From: Tsuneonella sediminis
GTDB lineage: Bacteria > Pseudomonadota > Alphaproteobacteria > Sphingomonadales > Sphingomonadaceae
Assembly: GCF_051912845.1 (NCBI RefSeq)
Contig: NZ_JBNCBU010000001.1
Coordinates: forward strand, 310,001-374,000
Length of the DNA stretch: 64,000 nucleotides
Direction of reading: 5' to 3'
The stretch's first letter is position 1. Every line of letters starts with the position of its first letter. Of this stretch, positions 11,085 through 19,992 are shown piece after piece. The notes under the pieces are model-generated. The model had not been told where the DNA came from and did no database searches. It saw nothing but the letters and a program-made list of their open reading frames with translations. A program made the translations under genes and the position numbers.

Positions 11085-11504
11085 GTGGCGCCGGGATCCT
11101 CTGGCGGCTATTCGGGTACACCGCTTGCGAAAAAGCTGAGCCTGCGCGACGGACAGCGGGTGTGGTTCGACGCGATGCCCGATCACGTCGCCGACGAGAT
11201 CGATGAATACGCGCTCGAACTGACGTTCGTCGGGGATCCCGCTGAAGGGATCGACGCCGCCCACATATTCGTGACCGAGCGCGCGATCCTTGAAGCCCGC
11301 CTTCGCGAATTGCGGAACCGAATTTCCCCCGATGGGCAGGTCTGGGTGAGCTGGCCGAAAAAAGCCTCGGGGGTTCCCGCCGATATTTCGGAAGACACGA
11401 TCCGCGAGGTCGCGCTGCCGCTCGGCTTCGTCGATACCAAGGTCTGTGCGGTCGACGAGACCTGGTCGGGCCTCAAGCTGGTGATCCGCAAGGAACTGCG
11501 GTGA
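11085..11504 (+). CDS. DUF3052 family protein
   Basis: A 139-residue soluble protein beginning at GTG 11085. It matches DUF3052 in its opening GYSGTPLAKKLSLRDG, a mid-region alternating strands and helices, the WVSWPKKASGVPADISED block, and the closing SGLKLVIRK. The family's function is unknown. Being wedged between purL (four-base gap) and the flavoprotein gene (GTGA start/stop overlap at 11501-11504), it is translated as part of the purL transcript. Confidence 0.88.
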   Translation: MAPGSSGGYSGTPLAKKLSLRDGQRVWFDAMPDHVADEIDEYALELTFVGDPAEGIDAAHIFVTERAILEARLRELRNRISPDGQVWVSWPKKASGVPADISEDTIREVALPLGFVDTKVCAVDETWSGLKLVIRKELR

Positions 11505-12166
11505 GCGAGACGTCCTACCCGCCCCTGCCCGATCTGACCGACGACGAGCGCGTGGCCCGCGCCCGCGCAGCCTACGACCGCTACGCCAGCCGGCGAACCT
11601 GCCGTGCGTTCACCGATCGGGCCGTCCCGCGCGAGGTGATCGAATACGCGATCCGCGCAGCGGGAACGGCGCCTTCGGGCGCGAACCATCAGCCATGGCA
11701 TTTCACCGCGATCTCCTCAGCCGAGATCAAGCGGGCAATTCGCGAGGCAGCCGAGGCCGAGGAGCGCGAATTCTACGCCAACCGTGCGAGCGCCGAATGG
11801 CTCGCGGCGCTCGCCCCCCTGGGGACCGATCCCGACAAGCCTTTCCTCGAGACTGCGCCGTGGCTGATCGTCTGCTTCGCGCAGCGCAAGGGCGGGATCG
11901 ACGAAGACGGCAAGACCAACAATTACTACGTCACCGAAAGCGTCGGCATTGCCTGCGGATTGCTGCTCGCGACGCTGCACGAGGCTGGTCTCGCCACCCT
12001 GACACACACGCCAAGCCCGATGGGATTTCTGCGCGAGATCTGCGGACGGCCAGCGTACGAGAAACCGCTGATGATCGTGGTCGCGGGTCATCCGGCTCCG
12101 GGAGCTACCGTCCCCGTCCATGCGCTCCACAAGAAGAGGATCGGCACGATATCGAGCTGGCTCTAG
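11501..12166 (+). CDS. Nitroreductase-fold flavoprotein, iodotyrosine deiodinase (IYD) type
   Basis: A 221-residue FMN protein of the nitroreductase superfamily. RRTCRAF and AAGTAPSGANHQPWHF supply the FMN phosphate and ring contacts. The block ESVGIACGLLLATLHEAGL followed by GRPAYEKPLMI matches iodotyrosine deiodinases far better than generic nitroreductases. Aligned by eye to human IYD with no gaps over the active-site lid, the three residues that grip the zwitterion of halotyrosines (Glu157, Tyr161, Lys182) correspond to E88, Y92 and K113. This suggests reductive dehalogenation of halotyrosine-like substrates. GTG start at 11501 overlaps the DUF3052 stop. Its stop shares a CTAG with convergent coq4. 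Confidence 0.85.
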   Translation: MSETSYPPLPDLTDDERVARARAAYDRYASRRTCRAFTDRAVPREVIEYAIRAAGTAPSGANHQPWHFTAISSAEIKRAIREAAEAEEREFYANRASAEWLAALAPLGTDPDKPFLETAPWLIVCFAQRKGGIDEDGKTNNYYVTESVGIACGLLLATLHEAGLATLTHTPSPMGFLREICGRPAYEKPLMIVVAGHPAPGATVPVHALHKKRIGTISSWL

Positions 12167-13005
12167 GCCGCCAGTTCATGCTCCTGCATCTGCTTGCCGA
12201 GCAGGTCGTACGGATCGATCCCCTCGCTACGCCAGACCTCGTGACACCTTGCGTACCACCTGGCCGGGGTAATCCCGAGCATCCGGCGCGCTTCCGCCAG
12301 GTCCATCGCAAGCAGCTCGCGGATCGACATGTTCACCAGCGGCGGACACGTCTTGCCCAGCCGATGCGCTTCGCGCACGGCCTTGAACACCGGCGCCTTC
12401 GACTTGACCTGCCTGGTGATGTTGAACGCGCCGGCATACCCAAGCAGAAGGTGTCCGGGCGCCGGTTGTTGGCCGTGGGTGAACAGCAGCACGCATTGTT
12501 CGCCCAGCGCATCGCGGCCGTAGCCGGTGAGGACATGCATCAGGTCGTGGGTATCGCGCTGGCGGAAGCCAAACCACTGGACCAGATCGTCGTATCGCGG
12601 CCGGCCCGCCTTCTCGGATTCCGCGACAAGGCCCGCGGCAGTAAGACCCTCGCTTTCCATGAAATCGCAATAGGCATGCGCCACGCTACCCGACGGAAGC
12701 GTGCGCAAGGCGTCGTGGTTGTCGAGGATGGGCGCGAGCTCGGGCTCGGCGGCACGAAGCGCCTGTCCTTCGCTGCTCAAGGTCAACGCACGCGCCCGCG
12801 GCAGAAAATGCCTCGACGGCAGTGCGTCGTAGATCTCGAACACCAGGGCGGTGTTTTCCTTGTCCCTGATCAGTTCACGGAACTTGCGCAGCGCCTTCCC
12901 GACGTCGCGCCGCGGCTGCGGGCGCGCCGGGTTGCGAAAGACGGTCCCGTCCGCGGCGCAAGCCAGATCGGGATCGGCGTCGGAGATCGGCTGGTGAGCG
13001 GTCAT
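12163..13005 (-). CDS. Coq4 family ubiquinone biosynthesis protein
   Basis: A 280-residue Coq4-like protein. The family's metal motif HDxxHx(n)E is present as H153-D154, H157 and E169 in DTHDLMHVLTGYGRDALGE. Other typical segments are LPSGSVAHAYCDFM and the C-terminal Trp-rich end (ARCHEVWRSEGIDPYDLL). In eukaryotes Coq4 acts in the ubiquinone complex and has been linked to C1 decarboxylation/hydroxylation; bacterial homologues are assumed to act in quinone synthesis. It stands alone, between the IYD-like gene (convergent) and serB. A palindrome lies upstream of its start. Confidence 0.88.
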   Translation of the reverse strand: MTAHQPISDADPDLACAADGTVFRNPARPQPRRDVGKALRKFRELIRDKENTALVFEIYDALPSRHFLPRARALTLSSEGQALRAAEPELAPILDNHDALRTLPSGSVAHAYCDFMESEGLTAAGLVAESEKAGRPRYDDLVQWFGFRQRDTHDLMHVLTGYGRDALGEQCVLLFTHGQQPAPGHLLLGYAGAFNITRQVKSKAPVFKAVREAHRLGKTCPPLVNMSIRELLAMDLAEARRMLGITPARWYARCHEVWRSEGIDPYDLLGKQMQEHELAA

Positions 13006-13018
13006 GAGGCGCCTCTAC

Positions 13019-13032
13019 TGACAGTCCTGTCA
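13019..13032. promoter_or_regulatory. TGACAG/CTGTCA palindrome, possible operator for coq4
   Basis: The sequence TGACAG-TC-CTGTCA is an inverted repeat with a two-base centre located 14 bases upstream of the coq4-like ATG, where a repressor would block transcription. On the minus strand a TATATT sequence lies just upstream. Similar TTGACA-n-TGTCAA palindromes are common TetR-family sites in sphingomonads. No TetR gene is in the window, so the regulator is not identified. Confidence 0.35.
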
Positions 13033-13067
13033 ATATAGCGTTTCAAACCGAAACTGGAAAGCACGTA

Positions 13068-13952
13068 TTACGCGGCGACCCATTCGTCGCGCGGAATGCC
13101 AAGCAGCGACAGGATCGATGTCAGGTCTCCGTGATCGACCCATCCGTCAGCCGCCGCGCGCGCCTTCGGCTTGGCGCGGTAGGCGATCCCCCAGGTGGCC
13201 GCCTCGAGCATCGGGATGTCGTTGGCCCCGTCGCCCGTCGCGAGACTGGGAATGTCCTCGCCGAGCGCGCCGCTTTCGTCCAGCAGGACGCGTTTCTTGA
13301 CCCCGCTGTCGACGATTCCGCCCGACAGCGCGCCCGTCAGCCTCCCGTCCGCGACTGCCAGGCGATTGCCGACGACGTGCTCGAACCCGATCTCGTGCGC
13401 CACCGGGTCGGCGAAATGGTGAAAGCCGCCCGTCACGAGCACCGTCCGGCATCCCTTGGCCTTCAACGTCGAGACGAGAGTGCGCGCCCCCTCGACGGGG
13501 CGTATACGCTCGGCAAGGCAGGTCGCGACGGTTTCTTCGGGCATTTCTGCGAGGAGGCCGACGCGTTCGTTGAGGGCGCGTTCGAAGTCGAGTTCGCCTT
13601 GCATCGCGCGTTCGGTGATCGCGGCGACCTTGTCCTTCAACCCCGCGAAGTCGGCGAGTTCGTCGATGCATTCCTGCCCGATCATCGTCGAATCCATGTC
13701 CGACACGAACAGCCGTGGAACCTCGATCTCGCGCGTCGAGACAAGGAGGTCGGAAGGGGCGAAGTGTGCGTCAAGCACGCGGCGCAATACAGCGGGATCG
13801 CCACCGGGCAGCATGACTTGAAGCACGTCGCCGCAGAAATCGAGCATTACCGCCGCCGCCACGCGCATTCCTTTTGCCTCGAGGGCTGCGGTGGCGGCAT
13901 CGAGCCGTGTTTCAAGGCCGAGCGGGTCTGCTATCAGCCGCGCGATGAGCAC
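13068..13952 (-). CDS. serB: Phosphoserine phosphatase
   Basis: SerB hydrolyses O-phosphoserine to serine, the last step of serine synthesis. The 294-residue protein has an N-terminal ACT-like region followed by the HAD core: nucleophile motif VSDMDSTMIGQECIDE, motif II LVTGGFHHFA, and motif IV GDGANDIPML. The frame runs further upstream, but GTG 13952 was chosen because it has GGAG eight bases before it and gives the expected VLIARLIADP start. This start overlaps the start of divergent miaA by eight bases, so serB's ribosome binding site lies inside miaA codons 6-7. Confidence 0.95.
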   Translation of the reverse strand: MLIARLIADPLGLETRLDAATAALEAKGMRVAAAVMLDFCGDVLQVMLPGGDPAVLRRVLDAHFAPSDLLVSTREIEVPRLFVSDMDSTMIGQECIDELADFAGLKDKVAAITERAMQGELDFERALNERVGLLAEMPEETVATCLAERIRPVEGARTLVSTLKAKGCRTVLVTGGFHHFADPVAHEIGFEHVVGNRLAVADGRLTGALSGGIVDSGVKKRVLLDESGALGEDIPSLATGDGANDIPMLEAATWGIAYRAKPKARAAADGWVDHGDLTSILSLLGIPRDEWVAA

Positions 13953-14916
13953 TGGAAAATCTCCGGAAGCCGAGAGCGGGCGGACGCCCGCGAAACCACC
14001 GGTCGCGCTCATCGCAGGGCCGACCGCCAGCGGCAAGAGCGATCTCGCCGTGCGCCTGGCGCTGGCGCACGGCAACGCGGTCGTGATCAACGCCGACAGC
14101 GCGCAGGTCTATTGCGACCTCCGTGTCCTGAGCGCGCGGCCGTCGGCGGAGGAAATGAAAGGCGTGCCGCATCGCCTGTTCGGGACCTGGGACGGTGCCT
14201 CGCCCTGCTCGGCAGCGGACTGGGCGGCCGCTGCGCGGGAAGAGATTGCCTCCGCGTTTGCCAAGGGTCGCCTGCCGATCCTTGTGGGGGGCACCGGGCT
14301 CTATATCCGGACGTTGCTCGACGGTATCGCCCCGGTCCCCGCGATCGACCCTGCAATCCGCGAGGCGGTTCGCGCGCTGCCTGTCGCCGAGGCGCATGCG
14401 GCCCTGCTGGGAGAGGATCCGGAGCGCGCGGCAGCACTCGCCCCGGCCGATACCGCGCGGGTCGCCCGGGCGCTCGAGGTAGTCCGATCGACCGGGCACC
14501 CGCTGTCCCACTGGCAAGCCCGGCGTGAAGGCGGGATCCAAGACAGCGTGGCCCTCGTTCCGCTGGTCCTCGAAGCGGATCGCAGCTGGTTGTCCGAGCG
14601 CTGTGACCGCCGGTTCGACGCGATGGTACGCGGCGGCGCGCAGGCCGAAGTCGCTGCGCTGCTCTCTCGCGGGCTTGAGCCTTCGCTGCCGGTCATGCGG
14701 GCCATTGGTGTGCGCGAGATAGCCGCGTGGCTGAACGGGGAACTCGATCGCGAGGCGGCCATCGCTGCCGGTCAACTTGCGACGCGGCAATACGCCAAGC
14801 GACAGGCGACGTGGTTCCGCCACCAGCTCCCGCAAGAGTGGAAGCGACTGCGCGCAGAAAATATCCATCAGAGCGATTATTTTGAAACTTTATACGGTGA
14901 ATTGGGCTTGACATGA
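13945..14916 (+). CDS. miaA: tRNA dimethylallyltransferase
   Basis: MiaA adds a dimethylallyl group to A37 of tRNAs reading UNN codons. The 323-residue protein shows the P-loop AGPTASGKSDLAVRLA, the substrate motif INADSAQVYCDL, GGTGLYIRTLLDG, and the catalytic-region MRAIGVREIAAWL, RQYAKRQATWFRHQ. ATG 13945 is taken as the start (an ATG 18 codons upstream lies inside serB on the other strand). No clear ribosome binding site is visible. It is divergent from, and overlaps, serB, and lies upstream of ilvB. Confidence 0.95.
   Translation: MSTGKSPEAESGRTPAKPPVALIAGPTASGKSDLAVRLALAHGNAVVINADSAQVYCDLRVLSARPSAEEMKGVPHRLFGTWDGASPCSAADWAAAAREEIASAFAKGRLPILVGGTGLYIRTLLDGIAPVPAIDPAIREAVRALPVAEAHAALLGEDPERAAALAPADTARVARALEVVRSTGHPLSHWQARREGGIQDSVALVPLVLEADRSWLSERCDRRFDAMVRGGAQAEVAALLSRGLEPSLPVMRAIGVREIAAWLNGELDREAAIAAGQLATRQYAKRQATWFRHQLPQEWKRLRAENIHQSDYFETLYGELGLT
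14908..14913 (+). promoter_or_regulatory. Possible -35 element for ilvB
   Basis: A perfect TTGACA lies in the last codons of miaA. The best -10 candidate, CATAGG at 14929-14934, is poor (three of six matches) and the spacer is only 15 bases, so this is a tentative promoter for the ilvB leader. Confidence 0.3.
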
Positions 14917-14941
14917 CATTTTGCGTCTCATAGGCCTGTGG

Positions 14942-14995
14942 CTCTCGCACGAGAGACCGACCCGGCGCGTAGTCCCCGCGCCGGGTCGATTTTAT
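14942..14995 (+). terminator. Tandem hairpins with T-rich tail before ilvB (terminator or attenuator)
   Basis: Two hairpins lie between miaA and ilvB. The first pairs CTCTCG (14942-14947) with CGAGAG (14950-14955). The second is a perfect 11-bp stem, GACCCGGCGCG (14959-14969) with CGCGCCGGGTC (14977-14987), followed by GATTTTAT. This is an intrinsic terminator shape. It either ends miaA transcription or, if transcription starts at the TTGACA upstream, attenuates ilvB. No leader peptide rich in Leu, Ile or Val codons is visible, unlike at leuA. Confidence 0.6.
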
Positions 14996-15019
14996 CTGGG
15001 GCGGCGCCTATGTCGGCCC

Positions 15020-16786
<1,767 letters not shown>

Positions 16787-16799
16787 GGACACGCAGGGC

Positions 16800-17315
16800 A
16801 TGCACATCAAGGAAGCGCAGTCCGAGCGGCACGTGCTCGCGATCACCGTCGACAACGAGGCGGGAATCCTCGCCAAGATAGCGGGTCTCTTCACCGCGCG
16901 CGGGTACAACATCGACAGCCTGACCGTGGCGGACATCAGCACCGACCACGCGGTCAGCCGGATCACCATCGTTACCAACGGTCCGCCCGCGGTGATCGAC
17001 CAGATACACGCCCAGCTCGAGCGGCTAGTGCCGGTGCACAAGGTCGTCGACCTGACCGAGGCCGGCCCGCACGTCGAGCGCGAGCTGGCGCTGGTCAAGG
17101 TGTCGGGCACGGGCGAGAAGCGGGTCGAGGCGCTGCGCCTTGCCGGCATCTTCCGCGCCAAACCGGTCGATACGACCACGGAAAGTTTCATCTTCGAGAT
17201 CACCGGTGCCCCCGAAAAGATCGAAAGCTTCGTGGGCCTGATGCGCGAACTGGGTCTGGTCGAGGTGGGCCGGACCGGAATCGTGGGAATGATGCGGGGG
17301 GCCGAAGGGGCGTAA
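16800..17315 (+). CDS. ilvN: Acetolactate synthase small (regulatory) subunit
   Basis: A 171-residue ACT-domain protein that binds valine and confers feedback inhibition on the catalytic subunit. The ACT core reads HVLAITVDNEAGILAKIAGL then RGYNIDSLTVADI, followed by VPVHKVVDLTE. The C-terminal half carries the second regulatory domain with ELALVKVSG and SFVGLMRELGLVEVGRTG. The order ilvB-ilvN-ilvC and the 13-base gap to ilvB indicate one operon. Often also named ilvH. Confidence 0.96.
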   Translation: MHIKEAQSERHVLAITVDNEAGILAKIAGLFTARGYNIDSLTVADISTDHAVSRITIVTNGPPAVIDQIHAQLERLVPVHKVVDLTEAGPHVERELALVKVSGTGEKRVEALRLAGIFRAKPVDTTTESFIFEITGAPEKIESFVGLMRELGLVEVGRTGIVGMMRGAEGA

Positions 17316-17405
17316 GACCAGCTTCACCCGCCTCAAACCATTCGCCCTTTCCGTCAGCGGCAGGGGCGCTAACGCCACCCGACTAGCCAAGGATGGGGAA
17401 CACAC

Positions 17406-18425
17406 GTGAAAGTCCATTACGACGCCGATGCCGACCTGAACCTGATCGCCGGCAAGAAGATCGCGATCGTGGGTTACGGCAGCCAGGGCCACGCCCATGC
17501 CCAGAACCTGCGCGACAGCGGGGTGAAGGACGTGGCAATCGCGCTGCGCGAAGGCTCGGCCACGGCCAGGAAGGCCGAGGGCGCCGGATTCAAGGTGTTG
17601 TCCAATGCCGATGCCGCGAAATGGGCGGACATCGTCATGATCCTTGCCCCCGACGAACATCAGGCGGCAATCTGGGACAACGACATCAAGGACAACCTGA
17701 AGTCGGGCAGCGCGCTCGCCTTCGCCCACGGCCTCAACATCCACTTCGGCCTGATCGAGGCGCCGGACGACATCGACGTGATCATGATCGCGCCCAAGGG
17801 CCCCGGCCACACCGTTCGCAGCGAATATCAGAAGGGCGGAGGCGTGCCGTGCCTGATCGCGGTGCACCAGGACGCGACCGGCAATGCACATGACATAGCC
17901 CTCGCCTATGCGAGCGGGGTCGGCGGCGGCCGCTCGGGGATCATCGAAACCAACTTCAAGGAAGAATGCGAAACCGACCTGTTCGGGGAGCAGGCGGTCC
18001 TTTGCGGCGGGATCACACACCTGATCCAGGCCGGGTTCGAAACGCTGGTCGAGGCGGGATACGCTCCCGAGATGGCCTATTTCGAATGCCTTCACGAAAC
18101 AAAGCTGATCGTCGACCTGCTGTATGAAGGCGGCATCGCCAATATGCGTTACTCGATCAGCAACACCGCAGAATACGGCGACATCAAGACCGGTCCGCGG
18201 ATTATCACGGACGAGACGAAGGCCGAGATGAAGCGCGTGCTCGCCGACATCCAGTCGGGCCGTTTCGTCAAGGACTTCGTGCTCGACAACCGGGCCGGTC
18301 AGCCGGAACTCAAGGCGAGCCGCAAGGCCGCGGCCGCCCATCCGATCGAGCAGGTCGGGACCCGGCTGCGCGCGATGATGCCCTGGATCGGCAAGAACAA
18401 GCTGGTCGACAAGGCCGTCAACTAG
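17406..18425 (+). CDS. ilvC: Ketol-acid reductoisomerase
   Basis: IlvC isomerises and reduces acetolactate (or acetohydroxybutyrate) using NADPH and magnesium. The 339-residue class I protein has the Rossmann motif VGYGSQGHAHAQNL, the metal-binding LAPDEHQ and the catalytic ETNFKEECETDLFGEQAVLCGG with EAGYAPEMAYFECLHE. Start is GTG 17406, preceded by GGATGGGGAA. It is 90 bases downstream of ilvN. Confidence 0.98.
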   Translation: MKVHYDADADLNLIAGKKIAIVGYGSQGHAHAQNLRDSGVKDVAIALREGSATARKAEGAGFKVLSNADAAKWADIVMILAPDEHQAAIWDNDIKDNLKSGSALAFAHGLNIHFGLIEAPDDIDVIMIAPKGPGHTVRSEYQKGGGVPCLIAVHQDATGNAHDIALAYASGVGGGRSGIIETNFKEECETDLFGEQAVLCGGITHLIQAGFETLVEAGYAPEMAYFECLHETKLIVDLLYEGGIANMRYSISNTAEYGDIKTGPRIITDETKAEMKRVLADIQSGRFVKDFVLDNRAGQPELKASRKAAAAHPIEQVGTRLRAMMPWIGKNKLVDKAVN

Positions 18426-18487
18426 CGCGGCGGGATAATTGCCGGGACTGGCGCGTTCCCACCCCACGATTATCGTGGAGAGCTCCC

Positions 18488-18916
18488 ATGCGTATCCTGT
18501 TCCTGACCGTGGTTGCCGCCGGTTCGCTGGCGGTTGCAGCCTGTGCCGACCCTGCCCCCGACGGGGCCGCGTCAGGAGGCGAAGCTGCACCATCTGGCAA
18601 GGCGGCCAGTGATGCCCAGCCGGTGCCTTCGCCGCCCGCCGCGCCCGGTCGCGAAGGCGCGGCTCCGCCCGCGAAGCCTGCCGCTGGCGAAGTCGACAGC
18701 AATCCACCAGGCGACGCCTGCGGGGCCAGCAAGGTCGCTGCCTTCGTGTCGCAGGAAGCCACCCCGGCGGTCCGGGCCCGGTTGGCCAGGGAAGTCGGAC
18801 ATGACCGCATCCGCTGGGTCGGTCCGGATACCGTCGTAACGATGGACTTCCGCCCGGACCGGTTGAACGTTACGCTCGATGCGAACGACATCATCACCGG
18901 AGGAAAATGTTCGTGA
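18488..18916 (+). CDS. Lipoprotein with I78-type protease inhibitor domain
   Basis: A 142-residue precursor with a lipobox (LAVAAC, acylated Cys19), an Ala/Pro/Gly-rich linker of about 55 residues and a C-terminal domain of the peptidase inhibitor I78 family. The domain starts GDACGA (Cys78), contains RIRWVGPDTVVTMDF and DRLNVTLDANDII, and ends with Cys141, the likely disulphide partner. I78 members include the small elastase inhibitor AFUEI. A GGAG sequence lies before the ATG. Its stop overlaps the start of the next gene, which carries the same domain. Confidence 0.85.
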   Translation: MRILFLTVVAAGSLAVAACADPAPDGAASGGEAAPSGKAASDAQPVPSPPAAPGREGAAPPAKPAAGEVDSNPPGDACGASKVAAFVSQEATPAVRARLAREVGHDRIRWVGPDTVVTMDFRPDRLNVTLDANDIITGGKCS

Positions 18917-19788
18917 GCAGACGACCGCTGATCGCCCTCGCGCTGGCGCTGGCCGCGGGTTCGGCCGCCATCGCGCAGATGCCGACCGAAAAGCCCGGCA
19001 CGGCCGACCCGGCCCGCGTCAGCGGCGGGACCTACACCGTCGATCCCAACCACACGCTCGTCGGTTGGCGGGTCGATCACCTGGGATTCAGCGACTATTT
19101 CGGGTTGTTCGGCGACGTGACCGGCACCTTGAATCTCGATCCGGCCAACCCGTCTGCCGCACGGGTCGACGTCTCCATACCGATCAATCCGGTTACCGCC
19201 AGCAAGGGCCTCACCGAGCATCTGTTGCGACCGGGCAAAGACGGCAAGGGGCCGGACTTCTTCGGTCCTGACCAGCAGCCCGCCCGTTTCGTCTCTACCG
19301 CGGTCACGCCTTCGGCCGACGGGCGCAGCGCCTATATTCTCGGGAATCTGACACTCAACGGGATTACGGCGCCGGTCGCGATGCGGGCCACGTTCAACGG
19401 CGCAGGAACCATGCGCGGAACCGAGACGGTGGGGTTCGAGGGGCGCGCGATGATCCGTCGGTCGGTGTTCGGGATCGACGGCGCCTTGCCGCTCGTCGGC
19501 GACGAAGTGGAACTCGACATAACGGCCGCGTTCGAGAAGAAGGTGGGCACCGAGCCGCAACGCCGCCCGGACCCGGGGGCGAATGCGTGCAATGCGGAAA
19601 AGGTCCGTCCCTGGTACGGCAGGAAAGCCACGCCGGCGGTTCGCGATGCCGTCTTGAAGGCGACCGGCGCCAAGGCAGTCCGCTGGCTCTATCCCGACAG
19701 CGTGGTGACGATGGATTACAACACTGCCCGGCTCAACGTGACGATGGACAAGGGTACCGACGTCATCCGCTCGGCGAGGTGCGGCTAG
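18913..19788 (+). CDS. Exported YceI-domain protein fused to an I78 inhibitor domain
   Basis: A 291-residue secreted protein. After a signal peptide (SRRPLIALALALAAGSAAIA) comes a YceI-like lipocalin-type barrel, about residues 38-215. Its signature strands are YTVDPNHTLVGWRVDHLGFS, GTLNLDP, ITAPVAMRATFN and GFEGRAMIRRSVFGI; YceI proteins bind isoprenoid/quinone lipids. The last 70 residues repeat the I78 fold of the preceding gene: NACNAEKVRPW, AVRWLYPDSVVTMDY, RLNVTMDKG and a final Cys. GTG 18913 is preferred because GGAGG sits nine bases before it; ATG 18907 would leave only three bases. Confidence 0.85.
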   Translation: MSRRPLIALALALAAGSAAIAQMPTEKPGTADPARVSGGTYTVDPNHTLVGWRVDHLGFSDYFGLFGDVTGTLNLDPANPSAARVDVSIPINPVTASKGLTEHLLRPGKDGKGPDFFGPDQQPARFVSTAVTPSADGRSAYILGNLTLNGITAPVAMRATFNGAGTMRGTETVGFEGRAMIRRSVFGIDGALPLVGDEVELDITAAFEKKVGTEPQRRPDPGANACNAEKVRPWYGRKATPAVRDAVLKATGAKAVRWLYPDSVVTMDYNTARLNVTMDKGTDVIRSARCG

Positions 19789-19855
19789 GGCCAGCGTCCG
19801 ACCGGTTGCAACTGAAACATTTGCCCCTGCCCCCGACTTCGCGCATTGGGGCACG

Positions 19856-19906
19856 ATGATCCGCGCCGCGAACCTGCTGCTTCGACTTAGCCGCCCTTGG
19901 GCGTGA
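19856..19906 (+). CDS. leuL: leu operon leader peptide, 16 aa
   Basis: A 17-codon frame encodes MIRAANLLLRLSRPWA with four leucine codons in five positions (CTG CTG CTT CGA CTT). It lies 86 bases before leuA, the first enzyme of leucine synthesis. The stop falls inside a potential stem and alternative hairpins follow (see next entry). This is the classic arrangement of ribosome-mediated attenuation: stalling at leucine codons when Leu-tRNA is scarce would alter the fold and allow leuA transcription. The symbol is given by analogy. Confidence 0.75.
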   Translation: MIRAANLLLRLSRPWA

Positions 19907-19958
19907 CCGGCTGCGTGGCCTGACGGGCGCGCGCCGCGCCCCCAAGGGAAAAGGCCAC
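19894..19958 (+). promoter_or_regulatory. Leader RNA with alternative stems between leuL and leuA
   Basis: CCCTTGGG (19894-19901, overlapping the last leader codons) can pair with CCCAAGGG (19941-19948). Alternatively GTGGCCT (19915-19921) can pair with AGGCCAC (19952-19958). The two stems interleave, so they are mutually exclusive, as expected of an attenuator. The terminator end is unclear: there is no T-run after either stem, so control could act on leuA translation or through Rho instead. Confidence 0.5.
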
Positions 19959-19992
19959 ACCAAGCAGCAACCAGCGTCAGTCGAGTTCATTC

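Noticed and set aside
14913..14933. Six-codon frame MTFCVS as an ilvB leader peptide
   Set aside because: Contains one Val and no Leu or Ile, lies before the best promoter guess, and its stop is far from the stem; not convincing.
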